From: C-114 sp963745405
GTDB taxonomy: Bacteria > Chloroflexota > Limnocylindria > Limnocylindrales > CSP1-4
Direction: 5' to 3'
Assembly: GCA_963745405.1 (NCBI GenBank)
Contig: CAVUWY010000002.1
Location: forward strand, 1,550,001-1,614,000
Length of the DNA stretch: 64,000 bases
Shown here: positions 1-8,398 of the stretch, piece by piece
Layout: each line of letters starts with the position of its first letter
Numbering within the stretch: the stretch's first letter is position 1
Program-made: the position numbers and the translations under genes
The notes under the pieces: model-generated
What the model saw: only the letters and a program-made list of their open reading frames with translations
Database searches by the model: none
What the model was told of the DNA's origin: nothing

Positions 1-220
1 CGACCCAGACGGTCACCGCGAAGACCCGGTCGTCGCGGGCCGCCGGCGGCCAGACGAGGCCCATCGCGGCGATGAGGACCGGCGGACCCGCCGCCAGCCC
101 GACGAGGATGTCGATCGGCCCGCCCGGCCGATAGCCGAGCAACACGAGAGCCGCGACGATCGTCCAGAGGATGGTCAGACCGGCCGCGATGAGTCGCAGT
201 TCGAAGATCCGGACCCGCAC
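1..220 (-). CDS. partial small membrane protein (N-terminal part)
   Basis: Minus-strand reading frame that begins at a GTG (218-220) and runs off the left edge of the window. The visible 73 residues form two strongly hydrophobic segments (about residues 9-31 and 37-58) separated by a Gly/Pro turn, so this is an integral membrane protein. An in-frame TAG lies four codons upstream, so the GTG is the earliest possible start. A TAGACT -10 element (227-232, minus strand) ends 6 nt before the GTG, as for other leaderless genes here. The family cannot be named from this fragment. Confidence 0.55.
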   Translation of the reverse strand, partial: MRVRIFELRLIAAGLTILWTIVAALVLLGYRPGGPIDILVGLAAGPPVLIAAMGLVWPPAARDDRVFAVTVWV

Positions 221-421
221 CTCGCGAGTCTACCCGGGGTCGTGCGGCGACCCGCTGGCGCGGCCCTTCGGTCCTGCGGACCACCGCAAGTACCGGGTGA
301 CCCCGGACCGTGGAGCCATCGTCGTCGCCCACCGATGGGCCGAAAGTTCGTCTACCGGAACGGCGTATTCGACACCGGACCGGAATCGACCGCACGCAGG
401 GGAACAGGCGGGATATCGGCT

Positions 422-784
422 ATGGCAGGGCAGGCGCGCAGCCGCGGGGCACGGACATCCGGGAGGCCCGATCGGGCAGCCCGACCGTCGTCCGCGGTCG
501 CGACGGCTCCCGGCCCTGAGACGGTCCACCCGCAACCGACCCGCAAGCCGGCTCGCCCGGCCTCGGTGCCGGACCGGCTCCTCCACACGCGGTCGACCTA
601 TCGCCTCCTCGTCATGCGCGGACTCGCTCCGGGCGAGGCAGCCAACATCACCGCCTACCTGTCCGGGATCCACGTCTCGGGCCAGGGCTGGAAGCTCTCC
701 GAAGTCAACCAGCTGCTGTTCCTTCGGGAACTGCAGCGGGCCGGCCGGTTCGGCAAGAGGGACGGGACCGCCCTTCTCCACTGA
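422..784 (+). CDS. small conserved-looking hypothetical protein
   Basis: About 120 residues. The first 60 are Arg/Pro/Ala-rich and look disordered. The last 65 read as a compact helical domain (RSTYRLLVMRGLAPGEAANI followed by a Leu-rich stretch), which resembles a short DNA- or protein-binding helix bundle, but no family is recognised. The open frame extends upstream to 242; the ATG at 422 is preferred because everything before it looks like random GC-rich translation. A strong hairpin follows at 858-893. Function unknown. Confidence 0.45.
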   Translation: MAGQARSRGARTSGRPDRAARPSSAVATAPGPETVHPQPTRKPARPASVPDRLLHTRSTYRLLVMRGLAPGEAANITAYLSGIHVSGQGWKLSEVNQLLFLRELQRAGRFGKRDGTALLH

Positions 785-857
785 GCCCGGTCACATCGCG
801 GATATACCCGGTCGTCGAGGCGTTCTCCCTCCTCCCGCCGAGACGACCACCTCCTCT

Positions 858-893
858 CGAAGCGGCGCCTTCCCTCCTCCAGGCGCCGCTTCG
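858..893 (+). terminator. hairpin terminator candidate
   Basis: Perfect 13-bp inverted repeat: CGAAGCGGCGCCT at 858-870 and its complement at 881-893, with a 10-nt pyrimidine loop. It lies between the small gene ending at 784 and the promoter of the next gene. No T-run follows, so it may not act as a classical intrinsic terminator. Confidence 0.55.
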
Positions 894-912
894 GGATTCC
901 CGGGCGTCCGTT

Positions 913-918
913 TACACT
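913..918 (+). promoter_or_regulatory. -10 element of the amino-acid ABC importer operon
   Basis: TACACT, placed to start transcription near 925 and leave a leader of about 20 nt that contains the AGGAGG ribosome-binding site at 936-941. No clear -35 box can be seen. Confidence 0.4.
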
Positions 919-946
919 CTCCGGGTTCAGCCCACAGGAGGATGTG

Positions 947-1924
947 ATGAGGTCGCTCGTTCGCGTCGCCGTCCTCGGCGTCGCCATCGTCGTCGCCGGC
1001 TGCTCGACCGCCGCGACTCCCACTCCGTCGGCCACCCCGACGTCAGCCCCGAGCGTTGCCGCCCCCAGCGAAGCGGCGAGCGGGTCTCCCGCCGCGTCGG
1101 CCGGCGCATCGGCCAGCCCGGCGGCATCGCAGGCGCTCGCCTGCAACCGGCCGGACCTCAAGACGATGACCCAGGGCAAGCTGACGATCGGGACCGACAA
1201 TCCGGCCTATGGGCCGTGGTTCGCCGGGCCGGCTCCGGCCGCCGGTTCGAAGTGGGAGAACTCCGACCCGAACAACGGCCTCGGCCTCGAGGCGGCGACC
1301 GCCTACCTCATCGCCTCGCAGCTCGGTTTCCCCAAGGCCGACGTCGTGTGGGTCCAGGTGCCATTCAACAACGCCATCCAGCCCGGCCCGAAGACCTTCG
1401 ACATCGACCTCAACCAGGTCTCCTACAGCGCCGACCGGGCCCAGGCGGTCGACCTCTCCGATGGCTACTTCGACAATAACCAGGCCGTGGTCGCGTTCAA
1501 GGGGACGGCGATCGCCAAGGCCACGACCGTCGCCGAACTGAAGAACTTCCGCCTCGGGACGCAGGTCGGCACGACGAGCCTCGCCTACATCCAGAACAAC
1601 ATCCAGCCGACCGCGCAGCCCCGCGTCTACAACACGCTCGACGCCGCGATCGCCGCCCTCAAGGTCCACCAGATCGACGGCGTCGTCGCCGACCTCGGGA
1701 CCTCGTACTTCATCCGCGACGTCCAGATCAACAATGGCGTGATCGTCGGCGAGTTGCCGACCGTCGGCGACCAGGAGCATTTCTCCGTCGTCCTCGACAA
1801 GGGCAGCAGCCTGACCCCGTGCGTGAACCAGGCGATCCAGGCCCTCGTGGCGAACGGGGACCTCGAGAGCCTGCGCCAGGAATACATCGTCAAGGTCGAG
1901 GGCGACGTGCCGATGTTCAAGTAG
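947..1924 (+). CDS. polar amino-acid ABC transporter substrate-binding lipoprotein
   Basis: Extracellular solute-binding protein of family 3 (SBP_bac_3), which captures polar amino acids for the permease and ATPase encoded next. A hydrophobic signal segment ends in the lipobox VVAGC, so it is a lipoprotein. A Ser/Ala/Pro linker of about 45 residues leads to the periplasmic-binding fold starting near LTIGTDNPAYGPW. The ATG at 947 is chosen because AGGAGG lies 5 nt upstream; the overlapping GTG at 944 would sit too close. About 325 aa, slightly longer than usual because of the linker. First gene of a three-gene importer operon. The exact amino acid cannot be told. Confidence 0.9.
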   Translation: MRSLVRVAVLGVAIVVAGCSTAATPTPSATPTSAPSVAAPSEAASGSPAASAGASASPAASQALACNRPDLKTMTQGKLTIGTDNPAYGPWFAGPAPAAGSKWENSDPNNGLGLEAATAYLIASQLGFPKADVVWVQVPFNNAIQPGPKTFDIDLNQVSYSADRAQAVDLSDGYFDNNQAVVAFKGTAIAKATTVAELKNFRLGTQVGTTSLAYIQNNIQPTAQPRVYNTLDAAIAALKVHQIDGVVADLGTSYFIRDVQINNGVIVGELPTVGDQEHFSVVLDKGSSLTPCVNQAIQALVANGDLESLRQEYIVKVEGDVPMFK

Positions 1925-1945
1925 CCGAGGGCGCCCGATCCGTCC

Positions 1946-2836
1946 ATGACGACCGGAGAGCCGGTCGCACCAGGGCTCTCGACACCAGCTGGCCTCGGTG
2001 CACCGCGGCCTCGGCCCGACTTCTTCGGCGGCCGTCCGTCCGACGGCCGCCGAGCCGTGCTCATCGCGATCGTCAGCACGGTCGTCGTCTTCGGCGCCCT
2101 TGCGCTCGTCATCGTCAACTCGCCCGGCTGGCCGACCATCCAGGAGACGTTCTTCAACCCGAAGTACTGGGATGACTCGTGGCCGCGGCAGGTCTCGGCC
2201 ATCGTCGTCAACATCCAGTTGTTCCTCCTGGCCGAGGTCCTCATCCTGCCGTTCGCCCTCGTCGTCGCCACGCTTCGCAGTCTGCCGGGCCCCGTCTTCT
2301 TCCCGATCCGCCTCATGGCCACGGTCTATGCCGACTTCTTCCGGGGGGTGCCGGGCGTCGTCCTCATCTACCTCATCGGCTTCGGCGTGCCGACCCTCGG
2401 CTTCGACTGGCTGCCGAACGACCCTTTCATCTTCGGGCTGATCGTCCTCGTCCTGATCTACGGCGCCTACGTCTCGGAGGTGTATCGGGCCGGGATCGAA
2501 TCGATCCACCCGAGCCAGGCCGCCGCCGCCAGGTCGCTCGGCCTCAGCCACGTCCAGGCTCTTCGCTACGTCGTCATCCCGCAGGCGATCCGGCGAGTCG
2601 TCCCGCCGCTCCTCAACGACTTCATCGGGCTCCAGAAGGACACCGCGCTCGTCTCGTTCATCGGCGTCATCGAGGTCTTCCGGCAGGCCCAGATCGACGA
2701 GTCGGCGAGCTTCAACTTCACGCCCTACATGGTCACCGCGGTCCTCTTCCTCATCCTGACGATCCCGCTCGCCCGGACGACCGACTGGCTCGTCGCCCGC
2801 GAGCGGCGACGACAGCTTGCGACGATGGCCCGATGA
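1946..2836 (+). CDS. polar amino-acid ABC transporter permease (HisM/GlnP type)
   Basis: Inner-membrane permease of the His/Glu/Gln family, 296 aa with about five to six transmembrane segments. The conserved EAA loop that contacts the ATPase is visible as AARSLGLSHVQALRYVVIPQ near residues 193-212. It starts 21 nt after the binding-protein stop, and its TGA overlaps the ATG of the ATPase gene (ATGA, 2833-2836), indicating translational coupling. An N-terminal extension of about 30 residues precedes the first membrane helix. A single permease gene implies a homodimer. Confidence 0.9.
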   Translation: MTTGEPVAPGLSTPAGLGAPRPRPDFFGGRPSDGRRAVLIAIVSTVVVFGALALVIVNSPGWPTIQETFFNPKYWDDSWPRQVSAIVVNIQLFLLAEVLILPFALVVATLRSLPGPVFFPIRLMATVYADFFRGVPGVVLIYLIGFGVPTLGFDWLPNDPFIFGLIVLVLIYGAYVSEVYRAGIESIHPSQAAAARSLGLSHVQALRYVVIPQAIRRVVPPLLNDFIGLQKDTALVSFIGVIEVFRQAQIDESASFNFTPYMVTAVLFLILTIPLARTTDWLVARERRRQLATMAR

Positions 2837-3626
2837 GCGCGCCGGTCGCGGTCCCTTCGACCGCCGCCGAACCCGCCGGAAACGAGGCGCTGCGCATCGA
2901 GGGCCTCCACAAGTCGTTCGGCTCGCTCGAGGTGCTCCGCGGCATCGACCTCGTCGTCGCCGAGCACGAGGTGATCTGCCTCATCGGAGCGTCCGGCAGC
3001 GGCAAGTCGACGCTCCTGCGCTGCATCAACCTGCTGGAGCCGATCGACGCCGGACGGGTCGTCATCGAGGGCCAGGAGATCACCGCCCCCGGCGTCCGCG
3101 TCGACCGGATCAGGCGCCGGATCGGGATCGTCTTCCAGGCCTTCAACCTGTTCCCCCACATGCGGGTCATCGACAACGTGACCCTCGGACCGCGCAAGGC
3201 GCTCCGTCTGCCGGGCCCGGAGGCCGAGAAGCGCGGGCTCGATCTGCTGGCCCGCTTCGGGCTGGCCGACAAGGCCGGCGAGTACCCAGATCGGCTGTCG
3301 GGCGGTCAGCAGCAACGGGTCGCCATCGTCCGGGCCCTGGCCATGCAGCCGAACGTGCTCCTCCTCGACGAGATCACGAGCGCCCTCGACCCCGAGCTCG
3401 TCGCCGAGGTCCTCAACGTCGTCCGCGAGCTGGCCGCGGGCGGGATGACGATGGTCATCGCGACCCACGAGATGGCGCTTCGCCCGCGACGTCGCCAACC
3501 GGGTCTGCTTCCTCGACGGCGGCCGGATCCTCGAGGAGGGGCCGCCGGCGACGATCTTCGGCGCGCCCGGCCGAGGCGCGGACCCGCCAGTTCCTCCAGC
3601 GGGTGATGGAGGCCGGCCGGTTGTAG
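2833..3626 (+). CDS. polar amino-acid ABC transporter ATPase, with two apparent frameshifts
   Basis: GlnQ/HisP-type ATPase that powers the importer. Frame 1 carries Walker A GASGSGKST, the signature LSGGQQQRV, Walker B VLLLDE followed by ITSALDPE, and the switch histidine ATHEM. Just after MVIATHEMA the frame breaks: ATGGCGCTTCGCC contains one extra C (near 3478) relative to ATGGCGTTCGCC. A second extra C in CCC (3566-3568) is needed to reach the final segment ARTRQFLQRVMEAGRL, which ends at 3626. With both bases removed the protein is about 263 aa, the normal family length. Either a very recent pseudogene or, more likely, two sequence errors, because every catalytic motif is intact. Confidence 0.8.
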
Positions 3627-3641
3627 CCCGGCGGGCCGGTA

Positions 3642-3929
3642 TCAGGCCCGCGGCGCCCCCGTCCGAGGGGTCGCCTCGTCGACGAGCGCGACGAACGCGA
3701 GCGACACCCGGGCTTCAGCGAGGCGTCGGCGAAGGTCGGCATGGGCGGCGATGATGGTCTCTCCGCGGCCCTCGGTCCGGGCGGCGTGAGCGGCCAGGTG
3801 ATAGGTGGCGGCGATGGTCGTCGCCGGGCCCGTCTCGACATCGAGGTCGTCGAGTTCGATCCCGGCACCGAGCACGGCGCGACAGTCCTCGGCGATCTCC
3901 TGGAGATAGCGGACTTCGGCCTCGTTCAT
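3642..3929 (-). CDS. hypothetical 95-aa helical protein
   Basis: Small acidic/alanine-rich protein (starts MNEAEVRYLQEIAEDCRAVL), predicted mostly helical, without signal peptide or membrane segment. No family recognised. Its ATG overlaps the TGA of the upstream amidotransferase-like gene (ATGA at 3926-3929), so the two are translationally coupled and may act together. It converges with the ABC importer operon. Confidence 0.6.
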   Translation of the reverse strand: MNEAEVRYLQEIAEDCRAVLGAGIELDDLDVETGPATTIAATYHLAAHAARTEGRGETIIAAHADLRRRLAEARVSLAFVALVDEATPRTGAPRA

Positions 3930-4708
3930 CGCACGAGGCTCCGCGGTGGCTCCGCCCGGTCGGCGACCGAGCCGCGGCAGGCGTCGACGAAGACCCGCCA
4001 CAGTCGTTCGAACGCATCGGGTGTCGAGTCGGTCCGTTCCGGGTGGCACTGGACGCCGATCATGAAGCGGCTCGCGCCGGCCTCCGACTCCAGGCCCTCG
4101 ACGAGGTCGCCTGCCGGCGACGCTGCCCAGGCCGAGGCGATGAGTCCCGGCGCCAGGTCGGCCGTTCGGACGCCCTGGTGGTGGTACGAGTTGACCGGCA
4201 GGACGCCGCCCCGGACGTTGGTCGGGAAGAGGATCCGGGCGAGGCGGGTGCCCGGCACGACCCGGAGCGGGTGGCTGCGGGCGGCGCCCTGGCCGTAGCT
4301 CGGGCTCGCATGGCCCCCGACATCCTGGAGGAGGGTCCCGCCGTGGAGGACGTTGAGGAGCTGGAAGCCGCGGCAGATCCCGAGCACCGGGACGCCGCGC
4401 TCGGTGGCGATCCGCCAGGCCTCCGCCTCGAGCCCGTCGCGGTCGCGATCGAGGTCGCGCGAGCCGGCGCTCGGCCGGCCGTAGCGGGCCGGATCGACGT
4501 CGGCGCCGCCGGTCAGCAGGAGCCCCTCCATCGTCGACAGCGCCTCGTCGCGGTCGCCGGGCGAGGCTGCCCCATCGAGGATCACGGGTTCGCCACCTTG
4601 TCGGGCGATGGCTGCGGCGTATAACGCCACCTTGCGCTCGGTGAGGGCCGGATCCGCCTGGTCGGCGGCGACCGCTACGGTGAGGACGATGCGGGGACCG
4701 TCGGTCAT
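3926..4708 (-). CDS. peptidase C26 / gamma-glutamyl-gamma-aminobutyrate hydrolase-like protein
   Basis: Class-I glutamine amidotransferase-fold hydrolase of the PuuD type, 260 aa, expected to cleave gamma-glutamyl amides in the cytosol. Visible motifs: the oxyanion region LLLTGGADVDPARYG, the nucleophile elbow GICRGFQLLNV (catalytic Cys), and the His-Glu pair in GVQCHPER. The start is the ATG at 4706-4708, preceded on the minus strand by TATCCT (4715-4720) with a 6-nt gap, so the message is probably leaderless. It is coupled to the small downstream gene. True substrate unknown. Confidence 0.85.
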   Translation of the reverse strand: MTDGPRIVLTVAVAADQADPALTERKVALYAAAIARQGGEPVILDGAASPGDRDEALSTMEGLLLTGGADVDPARYGRPSAGSRDLDRDRDGLEAEAWRIATERGVPVLGICRGFQLLNVLHGGTLLQDVGGHASPSYGQGAARSHPLRVVPGTRLARILFPTNVRGGVLPVNSYHHQGVRTADLAPGLIASAWAASPAGDLVEGLESEAGASRFMIGVQCHPERTDSTPDAFERLWRVFVDACRGSVADRAEPPRSLVR

Positions 4709-4761
4709 GCCGGGAGGATACCCGGCGACGTCGTACGGCCGCGCCGACACGACGACCGGGG

Positions 4762-5256
4762 TCAGGATGCCGCCGGGGTCCCTGCCGGGCCGGACGCCGG
4801 AGACTCGCTCGGGCTCGCCTCCACGTCGGGGCTCCCCACGACATCGGGGCTCGCCATCTCGTCCTCCCCGTTGGTCTCCTGGCCCGGCAGGTAGCGGAGC
4901 TTCCAGCCGACCTGGATCTTGTCCGGCGCGTAGCCCGGCGAGTCCGGGTCGAGAGTCTTGTAGGTGGCCCGGTTCCAGTAGGCCAGGCTGCGGCCGGTCG
5001 TATGGAGCCGCTTGGCGATGGTCAGGAGCGAGTCCGACGGTTTGACGACATAGACGAGGAACGTCGGCAGCGGGGTCGGGGTCGGCGGCACGAGCGAGTG
5101 TCGGGTCGACGAGCCTGCGGACGCGTCGATCGAGGCGGAACCGGCGGGAGCCGAGCCGCCGTCCGTCGGTCCGAGGCCAGTCTCGAGGTCGCAGGCTGTC
5201 ACGATGAACAGCGCGACGGTGACGAGGACGGCGAGGCGCGGCCGCATGACCCTCAT
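4762..5256 (-). CDS. LysM-domain lipoprotein
   Basis: Short secreted lipoprotein. The signal segment LAVLVTVALFIVTAC ends in a lipobox cysteine, followed by a Ser/Ala/Gly linker, a Thr-Pro repeat (PPTPTPLPT) and one LysM domain beginning YVVKPSDSLLTIAKRLHTT, which normally binds peptidoglycan or chitin-like glycans. The tail is Ser/Pro/Ala-rich. The frame opens at 5274, but the ATG at 5256 (or 5247) best fits the signal peptide. Likely cell-wall associated. Single gene, transcribed in the same direction as the large GGDEF gene upstream. Confidence 0.8.
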   Translation of the reverse strand: MRVMRPRLAVLVTVALFIVTACDLETGLGPTDGGSAPAGSASIDASAGSSTRHSLVPPTPTPLPTFLVYVVKPSDSLLTIAKRLHTTGRSLAYWNRATYKTLDPDSPGYAPDKIQVGWKLRYLPGQETNGEDEMASPDVVGSPDVEASPSESPASGPAGTPAAS

Positions 5257-5301
5257 GATGGGCCCGCCACACAAGCCCGCTCGACCGCGCGCGCCGAAAC
5301 C

Positions 5302-8253
5302 TCAGATCGGCAGGCTCGGCGGATCGACCGGCGTCGGCTCCTGGAGCGAGAACTCGGCGGCGAGGGCGCGGCCCTCGTCGGCCGTGGCGATGAGCCCCTG
5401 GCCGGACCGCTTGGCCACGAAGCAGGCGCGGTCGGCGGCGAGGAGGATCGACTCGGAGGTCGGTCCGTCGTCCGGGAACGTGGCGAGCCCGACCGAGGCG
5501 CTGACCTCGATGCCTTCCTCGTGCCATGGCGTGGCCGGCGCGCCGACCGCCTCGACGAGGGAGCGGACCCGTTCGGCGACCTGCATCGCGCCGGCCCGAT
5601 CGGTGCCCGGCAGGATGAGAGCGAACTCGTCGCCGCCATAGCGGAAGACGAGGTCGGAGTCGCGCCCCGCTGTCACGATCGCGGTCGCGATCTCGTGGAG
5701 CAGCCGGTCGCCCGCCTGGTGGCCGAGGGCGTCGTTGACGGCCTTGAAGTCGTCGAGGTCGATCATCACGAGGCTGAACGACGCCCCGTCGTCGACGGTC
5801 CGGGCGAGGCGGTCCTGGAACGTGCCGTGGTTGAGGAGGCCGGTCAGGGCGTCGGTCCGGGCCCGGACGGCGATGACCCGGTGCGTCTCGGCGTTCTGGA
5901 GAGCGATCGAGACCTGGGCGGCGAACAGCTTGACCAGGTCGTACTCCTCCTCGGTGAAGCGATCCTCCGGACCGAGCCGCTCCAGGGTGAGCACGCCGAC
6001 GGCGCCGTCGCGGCCGCGGAGGGGGACGCAGATGAGGCTGCCCTCGACGGCCCCGAGGACCCGTCCGTCGGCCAGTTCGTCGACGACGAGCTGCGGCTCG
6101 CCGTGGGCGACGACCCAGGTCGCGAGGCCTTCCTCGCCAGGCAGCCACTCCTCCAGGTACTGATCGGCGTTGACGCCCTTGGCGGTCAGCGGCCGGAGCA
6201 CGCCGGCGGCCTTGTCGAAGAGCTCGATGGCGACGTTGTCGGAGTGGACCACCGAGTCGAGGCGCTCGGTGATCTGGTCGAGGACCGCCCGCGAGTCGAG
6301 CGTGACGAGGATCGATTCGGTGATGTGGAGCAGCTCGCGCTGGCTCCGCAGCTGGCGCTCCAGGGCCGCGGTCTGGGCCCGCAGCGCCTCCGTGGCGTCC
6401 GCATTGGCCATGGCCTGGGCGGCGAAGCTGCCGTAGATGACGAGGAGTCGAAGGTCGTCGTCGCTGAACTGGTGGAGGCCGAGCTTGGACAGCACGAGGA
6501 CGCCGAGGACTCGGTCCTCGAAGATCATCGGGGCGAGGAGCATCGATTCGTCGAGGTCGGGCTCGGTCCCGGCGATCGTGTTGGCTCGCGCATCCGCCGC
6601 CGCATCGGGCAGGTACTGGGCGACCTTGTGCTCGGCGACCCAGCCGGTGATCCCTTCGCCAAGGTGGACCTTGAGCTGCTCCGGCGTCTCGTCGACGTAC
6701 TCGCCGACCTGGCCGAGCATCGCGACCGGGATGAGATCCTGCTCCTGGATCCGGTAGACGCGGACGTTGTGGTAGTCGATGAGCTGGCGGAGCTCGGTCG
6801 CGATGGCCTGGCCGATCTCGCCGACGCTCGTCAGGCCGTTGAGCCGTGCGCCGAGCTGCTGGATCGACTGGAGCTGGGCTGCCCAGGTCGCCATCTGGCC
6901 ATAGTTCTGGGCGGTCTTGATGGCCACCGCCGCCTGGGCGGCGAAGGCCGCCATCGTGTCGAGTTCACCCTGCGACCAGGTGTGCGGCCGGTCGTGGTAG
7001 ACGTTGAGCAGCCCGAGCAGTTCGGAGCGGTCGAAGAGCGGCACCGTGCACAGGGTGTCGAAGCCCTCCTGGATCACCGCCGCCCGCATCGCCGCTCCGC
7101 GTGGATCGTCGGCGTAGCCGGTCGCATAGAGGGGCTCCCGGGCGACTACGGCCGCCGCGGGGAGCGACGGCGTCGGGAAGTCGCGAACCGAGGCGAGGTA
7201 CTCGGCCGACAACCCGCGGGCGATCTCGGCCACGATCCGGCCGTCGGGCCGACGCAGGAAGATCGCCACCCGGTCGGCCCGGAAGAGGACCGAGGCGTGG
7301 TCCACCAGCCCGCTCAGCATCTGCTCGAGGTCGAGCCGCCCCCCGATGTCGCCGGCGACCCGTCGAAGCGCGTCGAGCCGGTGCACCTGCTGGTTGGCGT
7401 CGTCGAGCAGGCCGGCCGAGTAGACGCCGACGCCGATCTGGCGGGCGACCGTGTCGATGAGCTCGGCATCGGCGTTGGTCAGGCCGTCGACACGCTGGGC
7501 GGACACGACGAGGACGCCCCAGCGCGTCTCTCCGGCGAGGATCGGGACGGCGATCTCGGCCGCCGAGCCGGCGACGAGCGGCTGCCAGCCGGGCGAGTCG
7601 GCGCGGAGCAGGAGCGGTCCGTCCGCGTCGAGGGCGCGGCCGGGCGTGCCGAACGCGAGCGGCACGTCCGTCGGGCGGCGTGGACCCGGCGCGCAGGCTC
7701 GCAGGACGAGGTGGTCGTCGCGCTCCTCGAAGGCCGCCACGAGGTGATAGCCATACGACTCGACGAGGAGGGCCGCCGCGGCGGTGAGGGTGCGATCGAG
7801 GTCGCGACCGCCGGCGGTGAGGGTCGCCAGATCGGCCAGGACGCGGAGGTCGCGGCCGCGACGATCCAGCCCGGCCTCGTCGTGCGAGCCGGAGGCGGCG
7901 GCAGCGGTGCCGCGAGCGAGGCGATCGCCCCGGCGGCGGGCCGGTCGTGGAGCGGCGATCGCCGTGTCGACCCCGCCGCCCGGTGTCGGGTAGATGGAGC
8001 CGGTACCGGGACGTCTGACCGGGACGCCATGGCTGCCAGACGACGGTCCGGACGGTGCCTCGGCCGCCTCGAGAAAACCCTGCAGGTCTCCCAGCCGGTA
8101 GCGGCGGTCGCCACGGGGATTGATGCGGTAATAGCGCAGCCGGCCCTGGTCGCTCCAGGCCCGGATCGTGTTCGGGTGGACGCCGAGCAGCCGGGCGGCC
8201 TTCGTCACGGACAGGGTCGCGTCGGTCGGTCGGGAGGTGCTGCCAGTGTTCAC
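5302..8253 (-). CDS. HTH (MerR/excisionase-type) - four GAF - GGDEF diguanylate cyclase
   Basis: 983-aa cytosolic regulator. Residues 14-63 form a MerR/HTH_17-like DNA-binding domain (VTKAARLLGVHPNTIRAWSD). A basic linker of about 65 residues follows, then about four GAF sensory domains (roughly 130-290, 305-445, 455-625, 645-800) and a C-terminal GGDEF domain. The catalytic motif RYGGDEF is intact, and RDSD sits exactly five residues before GGDEF, matching the RxxD product-inhibition site. No membrane segments. The start is a GTG (8251-8253); the HTH begins soon after, which supports it. DNA-binding and c-di-GMP synthesis in one chain is unusual. Signals sensed by the GAFs are unknown. Confidence 0.88.
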   Translation of the reverse strand: MNTGSTSRPTDATLSVTKAARLLGVHPNTIRAWSDQGRLRYYRINPRGDRRYRLGDLQGFLEAAEAPSGPSSGSHGVPVRRPGTGSIYPTPGGGVDTAIAAPRPARRRGDRLARGTAAAASGSHDEAGLDRRGRDLRVLADLATLTAGGRDLDRTLTAAAALLVESYGYHLVAAFEERDDHLVLRACAPGPRRPTDVPLAFGTPGRALDADGPLLLRADSPGWQPLVAGSAAEIAVPILAGETRWGVLVVSAQRVDGLTNADAELIDTVARQIGVGVYSAGLLDDANQQVHRLDALRRVAGDIGGRLDLEQMLSGLVDHASVLFRADRVAIFLRRPDGRIVAEIARGLSAEYLASVRDFPTPSLPAAAVVAREPLYATGYADDPRGAAMRAAVIQEGFDTLCTVPLFDRSELLGLLNVYHDRPHTWSQGELDTMAAFAAQAAVAIKTAQNYGQMATWAAQLQSIQQLGARLNGLTSVGEIGQAIATELRQLIDYHNVRVYRIQEQDLIPVAMLGQVGEYVDETPEQLKVHLGEGITGWVAEHKVAQYLPDAAADARANTIAGTEPDLDESMLLAPMIFEDRVLGVLVLSKLGLHQFSDDDLRLLVIYGSFAAQAMANADATEALRAQTAALERQLRSQRELLHITESILVTLDSRAVLDQITERLDSVVHSDNVAIELFDKAAGVLRPLTAKGVNADQYLEEWLPGEEGLATWVVAHGEPQLVVDELADGRVLGAVEGSLICVPLRGRDGAVGVLTLERLGPEDRFTEEEYDLVKLFAAQVSIALQNAETHRVIAVRARTDALTGLLNHGTFQDRLARTVDDGASFSLVMIDLDDFKAVNDALGHQAGDRLLHEIATAIVTAGRDSDLVFRYGGDEFALILPGTDRAGAMQVAERVRSLVEAVGAPATPWHEEGIEVSASVGLATFPDDGPTSESILLAADRACFVAKRSGQGLIATADEGRALAAEFSLQEPTPVDPPSLPI

Positions 8254-8291
8254 GGACTACCGGTGGAGGAAATGTGAGGTCGACGTCCGCG

Positions 8292-8320
8292 ACACTACGT
8301 TTGCTCACACTTCTTTCCAA
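8292..8320 (-). promoter_or_regulatory. promoter of the HTH-GAF-GGDEF gene
   Basis: On the minus strand TTGGAA (8315-8320) and TAGTGT (8292-8297) are separated by 17 nt, a good -35/-10 arrangement. Transcription would start near 8285 and leave a leader of about 30 nt before the GTG at 8253. Confidence 0.45.
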
Positions 8321-8398
8321 TAGGACGAAAGTCCCGCGGGCCCTGCCGGCGTCGCCTGCGCGCACCGGCCCGTGCTCGGCGCCGTTCCGGTTCGGCGG

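Noticed and set aside
1043..2551. Long minus-strand open frame opposite the ABC importer genes
   Set aside because: Composition is Arg/Asp/Glu-rich shadow translation of strongly coding plus-strand genes with signal peptide and EAA motifs; typical of high-GC DNA.
5002..8277. 1091-codon plus-strand open frame
   Set aside because: Antisense shadow of the HTH-GAF-GGDEF gene; no domain, repetitive Asp/Arg/Glu/Val composition.
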